Part shown: piece after piece, positions 8,808-17,155 of the stretch
How positions within the stretch are numbered: position 1 is the stretch's first letter
Layout: the number at the start of each line of letters is the position of its first letter
Assembly: GCF_003007785.1 (NCBI RefSeq)
Contig: NZ_PXOH01000008.1
Coordinates: 1-64,000, forward strand
Length of the DNA stretch: 64,000 bases
Direction: 5' to 3'
From: Aphanothece hegewaldii CCALA 016
Lineage (GTDB): Bacteria > Cyanobacteriota > Cyanobacteriia > Cyanobacteriales > Microcystaceae
Notes under the pieces: generated by a model
Databases searched by the model: none
What the model was told of the DNA's origin: nothing
The model's input: the letters and a program-made list of their open reading frames with translations, nothing else
Position numbers and translations under genes: made by a program

Positions 8808-10019
8808 ATGCTCTCTACTTTTCCCGTTTCGACTTCGACTGATTTATCGCAAATTCGTCTAGAAATTCGTGCTTTACAAAGTCAATTAGTGACATGGCGA
8901 CGACAATTACACCAAAAACCCGAATTAGCCTTTACTGAACGCCTCACTGCTGCATTAATCGCCCAAAAACTCGAAAAAATGGGCATCGAACATTATACCG
9001 AAATAGCCCAGACGGGAATTGTTGCTATTATTAAAAGTGCATATCCTGGGCCAGTTTTAGCCATTCGTGCGGATATGGATGCGTTACCGATACAAGAAGA
9101 AAATGAAGTCGAATATCGATCGCAAGATGACGGAAAAATGCACGCTTGTGGACATGATGGACATATAGCGATCGCACTCGGTACCGCTTATTACCTTTCC
9201 CAACATCGTCACGCTTTCAAAGGAACCGTTAAAATCATCTTTCAACCCGCCGAAGAGGGGCCAGGTGGCGCAAAACCGATGATCGAAGCTGGTGTACTCA
9301 AAAATCCTGATGTTGATGCCATCATTGGTTTACACCTTTGGAATAATCTACCCTTGGGTACGGTTGGGGTACGCAGTGGCGCATTAATGGCGGCTGTAGA
9401 GACATTTCATATCCTAATTCAAGGAAAAGGCGGACACGGGGCGATGCCTCATCAAACCGTTGATTCTATCGTTGTAGGCGCACAAATTATTAATGCTTTA
9501 CAAACCATTGTCGCCCGCAATGTCAACCCCATTGACTCAGCCGTCGTGACGGTAGGCGAATTTCATGCCGGTAGCGCCAATAATGTAATTGCAGATACCG
9601 CCGTGATGGATGGAACGGTGAGATATTTTAATCCTGCTTATGATGGTTATTTCGAGAAAAGATTACATAGCATAATTCAAGGAATTTGTCAAGCATATGG
9701 GGCGAATTACGAGTTAGATTACTGGCAATTGTATCCACCTGTCATTAATAATGCTCAAATCGCTGAGTTAGTGCGTTCTGTAGCGGTAGAAGTCGTGGAA
9801 ACGCCGGCGGGAATTGTGCCAGAATGTCAGACGATGGGGGGTGAAGATATGTCTTTCTTTTTACAGGAAGTTCCTGGATGTTATTTCTTTTTAGGTTCCG
9901 CTAATTCTGAAAAAGGATTAGCTTATCCTCATCATCATCCTCGTTTTGATTTCGATGAAACCGCTTTAGCGATGGGTGTAGAAATTTTTGTCCGGTGTGT
10001 CGAAAAATTCTGCTCTTAA
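8808..10019 (+). CDS. M20 amidohydrolase (hippurate/IAA-amino acid hydrolase type)
   Basis: A 403-residue metallopeptidase of the aminoacylase/carboxypeptidase family (AbgB, HipO and ILR1 relatives). Characteristic stretches are RADMDALPIQEE, MHACGHDGHIAIALG, FQPAEEGPGGAKPMIEAGVL and IGLHLWNNLPLG, with the second-domain MPHQTVDS and the terminal PHHHPRFDFDE. These carry the metal-binding Cys, His and Glu residues. It hydrolyses the amide bond of N-acyl amino acids or similar conjugates, and the exact substrate is open. The length is normal for the family. Confidence 0.88.
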   Translation: MLSTFPVSTSTDLSQIRLEIRALQSQLVTWRRQLHQKPELAFTERLTAALIAQKLEKMGIEHYTEIAQTGIVAIIKSAYPGPVLAIRADMDALPIQEENEVEYRSQDDGKMHACGHDGHIAIALGTAYYLSQHRHAFKGTVKIIFQPAEEGPGGAKPMIEAGVLKNPDVDAIIGLHLWNNLPLGTVGVRSGALMAAVETFHILIQGKGGHGAMPHQTVDSIVVGAQIINALQTIVARNVNPIDSAVVTVGEFHAGSANNVIADTAVMDGTVRYFNPAYDGYFEKRLHSIIQGICQAYGANYELDYWQLYPPVINNAQIAELVRSVAVEVVETPAGIVPECQTMGGEDMSFFLQEVPGCYFFLGSANSEKGLAYPHHHPRFDFDETALAMGVEIFVRCVEKFCS

Positions 10020-10168
10020 ACTTCTATTTTTCAACGGATTTAATATTAACCGTTTTTAATTCTAACAATAAAGGTATAGATGACCCTTAAGATAGATTTA
10101 TTGAATAATCTCTTGTTGCGGGTCTTCTAAAATGTTATAAAAAATTTATATTTTCTTTTGAAATAAAC

Positions 10169-10744
10169 ATGATTTCAGAAAGTGAGATTACTAATACTCT
10201 AAACAATTACTTTGGCAGTGAAACGGTAGCGCGTCCGACTCCCGAAGTTTGGCAGGTTGATACAGATCAATTACGTTTATTGCTGATGCTCTCTTCTGAT
10301 CAAACTTTGATTAGGATATTAGTACCAATTGTTCCTCTACAAACCGCCCAATCTTATTTGATAGAGTTATTAGAAGCAAATTTTGATTTAACTCAAATGG
10401 TACGCTTTGCCATTCATCAAGGGGTTGTCTGGGGAGTCTTTCAACATTTTGGAGAAACCTTAACCACACAAGATTTAAAAGAAGCGATCGATCAGTTAGT
10501 GTGGCTACATCAAAACGGGCTAAATGAATGTTTTAAAATTTTAGTTGAAAAACAAGTCCGCCAGATTATTCGTGCTTCTAAACTGCAAGGACAATCTTTA
10601 GAAGCAACTTTACAAAGTCTAAATCGTCTTTATGAGGAAGGAATGTTAGGCGGATTAGATCAAGATTCCCAAGAACGTGAACAGTTTTTGTCAGCTTGGA
10701 AATTACAGCTTGAACGTCTATGGGATAGTGAAAGTATCGTTTAA
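10169..10744 (+). CDS. Conserved cyanobacterial-type protein of unknown function
   Basis: A 191-residue soluble protein that I do not recognise. The N-terminal 120 residues alternate short strands and helices and vaguely resemble the YbjN/CesT chaperone fold. The C-terminal third is helical and charged (EATLQSLNRLYEEGMLGGLDQDSQEREQF). It has no signal peptide or membrane segment. It stands alone, followed by a short palindromic stretch and the phasin-like gene. Confidence 0.65.
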   Translation: MISESEITNTLNNYFGSETVARPTPEVWQVDTDQLRLLLMLSSDQTLIRILVPIVPLQTAQSYLIELLEANFDLTQMVRFAIHQGVVWGVFQHFGETLTTQDLKEAIDQLVWLHQNGLNECFKILVEKQVRQIIRASKLQGQSLEATLQSLNRLYEEGMLGGLDQDSQEREQFLSAWKLQLERLWDSESIV

Positions 10745-10871
10745 AGCACGATAATTTCGTAATTTCCGTCAATTAAGATAGGGTTATCCGTCTTAAGTAA
10801 GTTGAGGATAAGACCTATGGATTTGATAGGATCATGGGGATTCACTCTATGTGGAGATAAATAGGGTTCAC

Positions 10872-11195
10872 ATGGATAATAATGATTGGATTAAACAACT
10901 ATTAATGGTTGGGATCGGGACGACTTCCCTCGTCGCCGAAAAATTGAAAGAAGCGAGCGATCAATGGGTTAAAGAAGGGAAAATCAATCCCGATCAAGCT
11001 AAGGTTTTTGTTGATGATTTTATGAATCAACTAAAAACAGAACAAGGGGGGTTTGAAAAACAACTCGAACGACAAATGCGGAATATCCTTCAAGATCTGG
11101 GGGTTTCGCGTCAGTCAGAAGTCGATGAATTGCGCGGAAGGATTGATCGATTGGAACGACAGGTCAGAGAATTAGAAAATAAACTTTGGCGATAG
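10872..11195 (+). CDS. Phasin-like coiled-coil protein
   Basis: A 107-residue, mostly helical protein. An amphipathic N-terminal half (KQLLMVGIGTTSLVAEKLKEASDQWVKEGKI) is followed by a strong heptad coiled coil at the C terminus (SEVDELRGRIDRLERQVRELENKL). This matches proteins annotated as phasin-family or polyhydroxyalkanoate-granule associated. I chose the ATG at 10872 because AGGG sits about 6 nt upstream; an in-frame GTG at 10851 would add seven residues. The FKBP gene starts 7 bp after the stop, so the two are probably co-transcribed. Confidence 0.75.
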   Translation: MDNNDWIKQLLMVGIGTTSLVAEKLKEASDQWVKEGKINPDQAKVFVDDFMNQLKTEQGGFEKQLERQMRNILQDLGVSRQSEVDELRGRIDRLERQVRELENKLWR

Positions 11196-11202
11196 TGTTT
11201 TT

Positions 11203-11721
11203 ATGAAAGAAATTTTGATTAGTTTTAGCGTCGTTGCCTTTTTTGGTTTTTTGCTGATTTTGTCTTCTATCTTCAATCTTGGCAAACAACCAGACGCGAT
11301 CGCTTCTGACATGAATTCCTCTCCCGTATCCACCCTCGCAGCCAATTCAACTAAGGAAACAAGCAAAATGGATTTAAGTAATGCAACAACCACTCCTTCA
11401 GGTCTTCAATATATTGATGTTGTTGAAGGAGACGGTGCCACTCCAAAAACTGGACAAAAAGTTACTGTACACTACACAGGAACTCTAGAGAACGGTAAAA
11501 AGTTTGATAGTTCAGTAGACAGAGGGTCTCCTTTTAATTTCAAAATTGGTGTCGGACAGGTGATTAAAGGATGGGATGAAGGGGTCGGAACGATGAAAGT
11601 CGGTGGCCGTCGTACTTTGATTATTCCTCCCGACTTGGGTTATGGGGCGCGAGGTGCAGGTGGTGTTATTCCTCCCAATGCAACTCTAATTTTTGATGTG
11701 GAATTACTTGACGTTAAGTAA
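11203..11721 (+). CDS. FKBP-type peptidyl-prolyl cis-trans isomerase
   Basis: A 172-residue protein. The N-terminal hydrophobic segment (ISFSVVAFFGFLLILSSIF) is a membrane anchor or signal, followed by a Ser/Thr/Asn-rich linker. The complete FKBP domain occupies about residues 64-172 (VTVHYTGTLENGKKFDSS, GQVIKGWDEGVGTMKVGGRR, PPDLGYGARGAGGVIPPNATLIFDVELLDV). Aromatic and Asp residues of the rapamycin-type pocket are retained. It probably acts as a folding catalyst in the periplasm or thylakoid lumen. Confidence 0.9.
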   Translation: MKEILISFSVVAFFGFLLILSSIFNLGKQPDAIASDMNSSPVSTLAANSTKETSKMDLSNATTTPSGLQYIDVVEGDGATPKTGQKVTVHYTGTLENGKKFDSSVDRGSPFNFKIGVGQVIKGWDEGVGTMKVGGRRTLIIPPDLGYGARGAGGVIPPNATLIFDVELLDVK

Positions 11722-11760
11722 TTTTTGTGGTAGCGAATATGCTTTTGGATTAATGAAGTA

Positions 11761-11930
11761 CGCTAGGGATTAAAATCCCTGTCTTATAGCTCAAGTCGGC
11801 GGGGCGTACAAGGTTCGCCGTGCGACGGCTTTCCACAGCCCCTTGTTAAAACCGACTAACTATATGAGATAAGAGTCCATTTTAATGGACTTAGGCTTTG
11901 AGACAGAGAAATCATTCTCTGGCGGTACTT
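11761..11930 (+). repeat. Composite hairpin repeat, copy A
   Basis: Four stems in order: AGGGATTAAAATCCCT (11765-11780); AGTCGG (11794-11799) pairing with CCGACT at 11852-11857; AGTCCATTTTAATGGACT (11874-11891); CAGAGAAATCATTCTCTG (11904-11921). A GC-rich 46-bp core (11800-11845) sits inside stem 2, immediately before TTAAAACCGACT. Copy B is the same element in reverse orientation with an identical core. The element ends next to the stop codon of the DUF4079 gene. The layout resembles REP-type elements mobilised by IS200-like (RAYT) transposases; no such gene is in the window. Confidence 0.85.
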
Positions 11931-11933
11931 ACC

Positions 11934-12713
11934 TCAAAAATCGAGGGTTTTGTCATAATCCAGCTTCATTTGTGCAAAAGTAGACGAATTAAGCGACGTT
12001 TGACCATCAGGACAGGTTTTATTATTAAAATCACACTTGTAGATATGTGGTTTTTGCCAACTTAGGGGAATTTCGAGTAAATCTCTTGTTCCTGTCATGC
12101 CTTGTCCAATAAATAGCAGTAAGGCTAGACTATTGAGAATAGTATGAATCATGCGCCAACGGTTTGAACGATCTTTGTAAATATCTTCGACGATCGCCAG
12201 TGAAAAAATCATTAACATTGAAGCGACCATACCGATATAATAATGTGACCAATACCATTGATTGGACAAGCGATATACGCCATTTTGACAGCCAAGAATA
12301 ACTAAACCCATTCCCGTTAGCGTTGCAAAAATCGCCCGCCACTTTTTCTCTCTAGCGCGATACAGTAAAAATAAGGAAACAACGGTCAAAATAAACATCA
12401 GGAGAATAAAAATCACCTGAAAGCTTTGTAATTTGCCATCTTTTTGTTGATCAATAAATCCTTGATAACCGTAGACGACGGAATAAGCTAAAGCAACTAG
12501 GTTTACACCAACAACTGAAGCAGCTAACCATCGTCCTATTTTAAGGTGTTCTGGCCCAACGACGGGAGGAATTTTACTTTTACCACCTTCAGCGCTTTGT
12601 AAGCGTCTTTGACGAGTTTGCCAAGCGAAGTTGACTGTTATTCCAATGATGGGGAAAACAAAAGCAACCGCTAAGACTGGATGAATGAGAGTAATAAAGT
12701 CTTCAAATTTCAT
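11934..12713 (-). CDS. DUF4079 family integral membrane protein
   Basis: About 259 residues with several transmembrane helices and the start typical of this cyanobacterial/plastid family (MKFEDFITLIHPVLAVAFVFPIIGITVNFAWQTRQRR). Conserved His residues in the helices (HPV, SHYYIG, IHTIL) recall cytochrome b561-like haem sites, but haem binding is only a suggestion. I chose the ATG at 12713 by family similarity; an upstream in-frame ATG at 12737 would add eight residues. The stop lies at the edge of repeat copy A. A second, shorter DUF4079 gene is at 55.3 kb. Confidence 0.8.
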   Translation of the reverse strand: MKFEDFITLIHPVLAVAFVFPIIGITVNFAWQTRQRRLQSAEGGKSKIPPVVGPEHLKIGRWLAASVVGVNLVALAYSVVYGYQGFIDQQKDGKLQSFQVIFILLMFILTVVSLFLLYRAREKKWRAIFATLTGMGLVILGCQNGVYRLSNQWYWSHYYIGMVASMLMIFSLAIVEDIYKDRSNRWRMIHTILNSLALLLFIGQGMTGTRDLLEIPLSWQKPHIYKCDFNNKTCPDGQTSLNSSTFAQMKLDYDKTLDF

Positions 12714-13046
12714 AATTATTTTTTTTAGGTAATACAATATTTATCTAGGATTGGGTTTACCACGATATCCAAAATTTAACGCTTCATTCTGAGATTTCGT
12801 TGAGAAAGAGAAGAGGCAATCTTAAAAAAAGCTGAAAAAATATTTTAATTATATTTTAGTCGTCATTACTATAAGCAACAAAGAAGTTTTTGTTACCATC
12901 GTTATTGAATCTTTACATTCATAGTATTGAATAAAGATAAGGTTATAGCTTCCTGAAAATACTTGTTACAGAAAATGAAACAATAACTTGAGAATCTAAA
13001 AGCTAATGGCATAATTGACGAATTAACAATCGATGATTAGTTTGTA
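12714..13046. other. Divergent intergenic region
   Basis: This region separates the minus-strand DUF4079 gene from the plus-strand RnfD-like gene and must hold both promoters. It is AT-rich, with poly-A and poly-T tracts. I see no RNA gene, open frame or strong inverted repeat in it. Confidence 0.5.
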
Positions 13047-13931
13047 ATGCTTTTTTCTTTTAAAGATGCCCGTGATTATCAGATTCTCTTTTTGTCTCTA
13101 TTTCTGTGTTTAGGATTGATGACTCGTGATTGGAGCATTAGAATTGATTGTATCGTGGTGGCGATTTTAAGTTGTTTATTGACACAGTTTGTTTTATCTT
13201 TTTGGACACAATACCATCAAAAGCAACAAGAGAATTATTTAAATCCTAGCTGGAATCGGATCTTAAAAAACTTTCCCTATTCTAGTCTAAAAAGTGCTTT
13301 GATAACTGCATTAGGTTTAAGTTTATTGCTGCGAGTTAATGATGTGGCAACAATAGCGATCGCTGGTTGTTTAGCTATCTCTAGTAAGTTTCTCTTCCAG
13401 TGGAAAAATAAACATTTTTTCAATCCAGCAAATTTCGGTATTATTCTCACTTTACTTCTCACTAAAGATGCTTGGGTTTCGCCTGGACAATGGGGGACAG
13501 ATTGGGTTTATTTACTCTTGTTTTTAGGATTAGGAGGAATTGTTTTAAACAAAGTTGGAAGATGGGATACTTCCCTAATTTTTCTTTTTACTTATTCTAG
13601 TTTAGAATTGATCCGTAATTATTGGTTAGGCTGGTCTTTCGACGTATTGCAACATCATTTGATGAACGGTAGTTTAATCGTTTTTGCCCTCTTTATGATT
13701 ACCGATCCTCGTTCAATTCCTAATTCTCGAATAAGCCGGATTGTTTGGTCAATTTGCTTGGCTATTCTGGTTTATATACTAGAGCATAAACTTTACTTAA
13801 AAACGAGCCTTTTTTGGTCATTATTTATCTTATCTCCTTTCACACTAATTTTAGATATGACTTGGAAAGAAGTTCAATTTAATTGGAATTATTTAGGCTT
13901 TTCATCTAAATCTATCCCAAGAATAACCTAG
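13047..13931 (+). CDS. RnfD/NqrB-like integral membrane protein
   Basis: A 294-residue polytopic membrane protein with about eight to nine hydrophobic helices. The segment SSKFLFQWKNKHFFNPANFGIIL and the later MITDPRSIPNSRISRI match the RnfD/NqrB/RseC membrane subunit family, annotated in cyanobacteria as RnfABCDGE-type subunit D. No other rnf or nqr genes are present, so it is a stand-alone paralogue. The flavinylation Thr motif (SGAT) is not apparent. It is followed 74 bp later by a DUF2330 gene, probably co-transcribed. Confidence 0.75.
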   Translation: MLFSFKDARDYQILFLSLFLCLGLMTRDWSIRIDCIVVAILSCLLTQFVLSFWTQYHQKQQENYLNPSWNRILKNFPYSSLKSALITALGLSLLLRVNDVATIAIAGCLAISSKFLFQWKNKHFFNPANFGIILTLLLTKDAWVSPGQWGTDWVYLLLFLGLGGIVLNKVGRWDTSLIFLFTYSSLELIRNYWLGWSFDVLQHHLMNGSLIVFALFMITDPRSIPNSRISRIVWSICLAILVYILEHKLYLKTSLFWSLFILSPFTLILDMTWKEVQFNWNYLGFSSKSIPRIT

Positions 13932-14005
13932 AATTATGGTCTTTTTATTCTATCGAAAAAATCATCATCTTATTTTGTGATTGGCAACCAAGCGCATAGA
14001 AAAAC

Positions 14006-15310
14006 ATGAAAAAAATCAGTATTATCTTAATTTCCATAATTACCCTTTTCTTACTAACTAAACCTGCTTTTGCCTTTTGTGGCTTTTATGTAGCTAAAGC
14101 CGATAAAAGTTTATATAACAAAGCGTCTCAAGTGGTGATTGCAAGAAATGGACAAAGAACCGTTTTAACAATGGCGAATGACTATCAAGGAGAAATGAAA
14201 GACTTTGCTTTAGTTGTTCCCGTTCCTGTTGTTTTAAAAGAAGATCAAGTTAATGTAGGGGATGCAACAATTATCGAAAGATTAGACGCATTTAGCGCAC
14301 CAAGATTAGTAGAATATTTTGACCCAGATCCCTGTATAGTTTATCACATAAGAGAAAATTTTCCAGCAGCACCGTCGGCATCTGAAGACCGCATGAGTCA
14401 AAAAGTTTCTGGTAATAGTGCGTTAGGTGTCACTGTCGAAGAACAATTTACAGTCGGTGAATATGATATTGTTATTCTCAGTGCAAAAGAATCGAATGGC
14501 TTAGAAATTTGGCTCAGACAAAATGGTTATAAAATCCCTCAAGGTGCGAGCGCTCTACTACAACCCTATATCCGTCAAAATTTAAAATTCTTTGTCGCTA
14601 AAGTCAATTTAAAAGAATTTGCTAAAACGGGTTTCAATTCGCTACGTCCTTTACAAATGGCTTATGAATCTCCTAAATTTATGTTACCCATTCGCTTAGG
14701 CATGATTAATAGTAAAGGGGAACAAGATTTACTGGTTTATCTGCTTTCACCTAAAGGACGAATTGAATTAACCAATTATCGTACCGTCAAAGTTCCTTCA
14801 GATGCAGAAATACCAGAATTTGTTCAACAAGAATTTAGCAATTTTTATAAAGCCATGTTCCAGAAAAGTTATACTCAAGAAGGAAAAAAAGTAGCTTTTC
14901 TCGAATATGCTTGGGATATGAGCAATTGTGATCCTTGTTCTGCTGAACCCTTAAACCCAGAGGAATTAAAAAAAGCGGGTGTTTTTTGGCTGAATGGGAA
15001 TCAGTATAATAGTGTTTTTATTAGCCGTCTTCATGTGCGCTACAGTAGAACTAAATTCCCTGAAGATCTACAGTTTCAAGAAACAGCTAATCAAGAATCG
15101 TTTCAAGGTCGATATGTGATGCGTCGTCCGTTTAGGGGTGAATTGAAATGTAGTGCCGCACAAAGCTATAAAAGTGGCGTTCGTAATAGACAAGAACAAG
15201 AAGCACAAACTCTAGCCAAACTAACTGGATGGGATATTAATAATATTCGCAGCAAGATTAATTTTATCAAAGCAAGTCCCTTACCTTGGTGGCGTAATTT
15301 GTGGAATTAG
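14006..15310 (+). CDS. DUF2330 domain secreted protein
   Basis: A 434-residue protein with a signal peptide (KKISIILISIITLFLLTKPAFAF). The mature protein begins with CGFYVAKADKSLYNKASQVVIARNGQRT and contains VVPVP and the Cys pair CDPC (near 310), typical of DUF2330 proteins. The conserved Cys residues just after cleavage and at CDPC suggest a disulphide or metal site outside the cytoplasm. It pairs with the upstream RnfD-like gene, which suggests a joint envelope redox role (inference). The function is not established. Confidence 0.8.
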   Translation: MKKISIILISIITLFLLTKPAFAFCGFYVAKADKSLYNKASQVVIARNGQRTVLTMANDYQGEMKDFALVVPVPVVLKEDQVNVGDATIIERLDAFSAPRLVEYFDPDPCIVYHIRENFPAAPSASEDRMSQKVSGNSALGVTVEEQFTVGEYDIVILSAKESNGLEIWLRQNGYKIPQGASALLQPYIRQNLKFFVAKVNLKEFAKTGFNSLRPLQMAYESPKFMLPIRLGMINSKGEQDLLVYLLSPKGRIELTNYRTVKVPSDAEIPEFVQQEFSNFYKAMFQKSYTQEGKKVAFLEYAWDMSNCDPCSAEPLNPEELKKAGVFWLNGNQYNSVFISRLHVRYSRTKFPEDLQFQETANQESFQGRYVMRRPFRGELKCSAAQSYKSGVRNRQEQEAQTLAKLTGWDINNIRSKINFIKASPLPWWRNLWN

Positions 15311-15321
15311 GACAAAAAAAA

Positions 15322-15345
15322 TAGGGTGATAAAAGACTCACCCTA
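15322..15345 (-). terminator. Terminator of the aquaporin gene
   Basis: The stem TAGGGTGA (15322-15329) pairs with TCACCCTA (15338-15345). Read on the minus strand, the hairpin is followed directly by a run of eight T, a good intrinsic terminator for the aquaporin gene that ends at 15363. It may also help end the convergent DUF2330 transcript. Confidence 0.8.
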
Positions 15346-15362
15346 CACACTATTAAGTAAAA

Positions 15363-16148
15363 TTAACTTTCGATTAATTCTCTATCAGCAGCTAAACGGG
15401 CTGCTTTTTCTTCTCTAGTTTCATCAAAAACGTTGCTATAAACTTTGCCAGCGAGAATGGCACCGACAATAGGGGCAACCCAGAATAGCCATAATTGACC
15501 GATTAACGCTGCATTGCCGCAGAATAAAGCAACACCTGTGCTTCTAGCGGGGTTAACTGAGGTATTGGTAATGGGAATACTGATTAAGTGAATTAAGGTT
15601 AATCCTAAACCAATTGCCACAGGCGCAAACCCTTTGGGCGCACGTGCATCAGTTGAACCTAAAATGATAATCAAAAAGATGAAGGTTAAGATTACTTCAG
15701 CGAGTAAGCAGGAAACTAAACCATAACCATTGGGAGAATGATCACCATAACCATTAGTGGCTAGAGGATTGGAACCGGTTAAATCTAGTTTACCGTTACC
15801 ACTTGCTATGATGTAGATAGCTAAACCTGCAACGATCGCGCCACCGACTTGAGCGATGATATAGGGTAGTAATTCTGAACTCGAAAACCGATTACCCGCC
15901 CACAAACCGAAGGAAACAGCAGGGTTAAAGTGTCCCCCCGAAATATGTCCAACGGCATAAGCTAAGGTTAAAACGGTTAAACCGAATGCTAGGGCTACTC
16001 CAACAAAGGCAATACCAAGATTGAAACCGAAAGCCGTTCCGTCTGCTGTTTTAGAAGCGCCTGTTACAACCGCAGCGAAAACCGCACTACCGCAACCGCC
16101 AAAGACTAACCAAAATGTGCCGATAAACTCAGCGATATATTTTTTCAT
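15363..16148 (-). CDS. aqpZ: Aquaporin Z (MIP family water channel)
   Basis: A 261-residue membrane protein with six transmembrane helices and the two half-helix NPA motifs, HFNPAVS (N75-A77) and SVNPARS (N199-A201). His187 and Arg202 occupy the selectivity-filter positions seen in water-specific AqpZ rather than glycerol facilitators. A charged C-terminal tail ([21 protein letters not shown]) is cytoplasmic. It gives rapid water flow across the inner membrane during osmotic or light/dark shifts. The start [19 protein letters not shown] is typical of the family. Confidence 0.93.
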   Translation of the reverse strand: MKKYIAEFIGTFWLVFGGCGSAVFAAVVTGASKTADGTAFGFNLGIAFVGVALAFGLTVLTLAYAVGHISGGHFNPAVSFGLWAGNRFSSSELLPYIIAQVGGAIVAGLAIYIIASGNGKLDLTGSNPLATNGYGDHSPNGYGLVSCLLAEVILTFIFLIIILGSTDARAPKGFAPVAIGLGLTLIHLISIPITNTSVNPARSTGVALFCGNAALIGQLWLFWVAPIVGAILAGKVYSNVFDETREEKAARLAADRELIES

Positions 16149-16480
16149 TGTTTTCCCGAATTTGTGATTTAACTATCTTAAGTCGAATATAATCTAGCAG
16201 AAAACTATTACTTCTGTTAGATTTACTTTTTTTAATAAAGTATAATATACATATTAAAAAAGTTTCAAGACTGTACGTGATCCTATGAAGTTCCTGTGAA
16301 GAGGCTTTAAAATTTTTTTTTTTCTTTACATTTTTTTTAGGTTTGATCAATCAAGAATATCTTTTTAGAAAAATACAATCACGGTATACATTAAAAAAGT
16401 TTTAAGAGTTACTTTTTGCTGAGGCTTTCCTTAAATGGCACTTCTCCCGCACAATGGTAATGGATTAACTCACAGACTTT
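16149..16480. other. Divergent intergenic region
   Basis: This AT-rich spacer lies between aqpZ and hisG. It contains two similar stretches with TTAAAAAAGTTT followed by AAGA (near 16255 and 16390) and a long T tract near 16310-16340. These may be promoter elements of either gene. I see no RNA gene. Confidence 0.5.
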
Positions 16481-17113
16481 ATGATTACGATCGCACTCCC
16501 TAAAGGCGCACTTTTAACCGACAGTATCAAGCTTTTCCAAAAAATCGGTCTAGATTTTAGTGCTTTTCTGGACTCCAGTAACCGACAATTACAAATTACA
16601 GATCCAACCAATACCGCTAAAGCCGTCTTGGTGAGAACCCATGATGTACCAGTTTATGTAGAATATGGACAAGCTCAACTTGGTGTTGTTGGGTATGATG
16701 TTTTACTCGAAAAAACACCCGATGTGGCTAATTTAGCCGATCTTAAATTTGGCGTTTGTCGGATGTCTCTTGCAGTTCGTGAGGCGAGTTCTTACCGTAG
16801 ACCTTCGGAATTACCCCCTAATGGACGGGTGGCGACTAAGTTTGTTCACTGTGCTAAAGAATATTTTCGCCGTTTAGATCTTCCGGTCGAAATTATTCCC
16901 TTGTATGGTTCAGTAGAATTGGGTCCGATTACGGGAATGTCTGAGGCTATTGTTGATTTAGTCTCTACAGGCAAAACCCTTAAAGAAAATGGTCTGATAG
17001 AAATTGATATTTTATTTAACAGTACCGCTAGATTGATTGCTCATCCTTTGAGTTATCGTCTCAATCAGGATCATTTGTGTGATTGGGTGGAGAAATTACG
17101 TTTACAGGTTTAG
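16481..17113 (+). CDS. hisG: ATP phosphoribosyltransferase, short form (HisG)
   Basis: A 210-residue protein, the size of the short HisG form that needs the regulatory subunit HisZ. Recognisable parts are the start [35 protein letters not shown], and the PRPP-binding stretch [18 protein letters not shown]. It catalyses the first step of histidine synthesis, ATP plus PRPP to phosphoribosyl-ATP. No other his gene is adjacent, as usual in cyanobacteria where his genes are scattered. Confidence 0.93.
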   Translation: MITIALPKGALLTDSIKLFQKIGLDFSAFLDSSNRQLQITDPTNTAKAVLVRTHDVPVYVEYGQAQLGVVGYDVLLEKTPDVANLADLKFGVCRMSLAVREASSYRRPSELPPNGRVATKFVHCAKEYFRRLDLPVEIIPLYGSVELGPITGMSEAIVDLVSTGKTLKENGLIEIDILFNSTARLIAHPLSYRLNQDHLCDWVEKLRLQV

Positions 17114-17121
17114 CAAAAAAA

Positions 17122-17148
17122 AGAGGGTTTGGCGACCAAACCCCTACA
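17122..17148 (-). repeat. GGTTTGG repeat acting as terminator
   Basis: A copy of the GGGTTTGGNGACCAAACCC family. On the minus strand the hairpin is followed by eight T, so it is probably the intrinsic terminator of the HEAT-repeat gene that ends at 17156. Confidence 0.8.
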
Positions 17149-17155
17149 AAATTAA

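Noticed and set aside
10773..10800. Palindromic stretch TTAAGATAGGG...CCGTCTTAA as terminator
   Set aside because: The pairing is interrupted and there is no T-run. It could be a protein site but I cannot support it.
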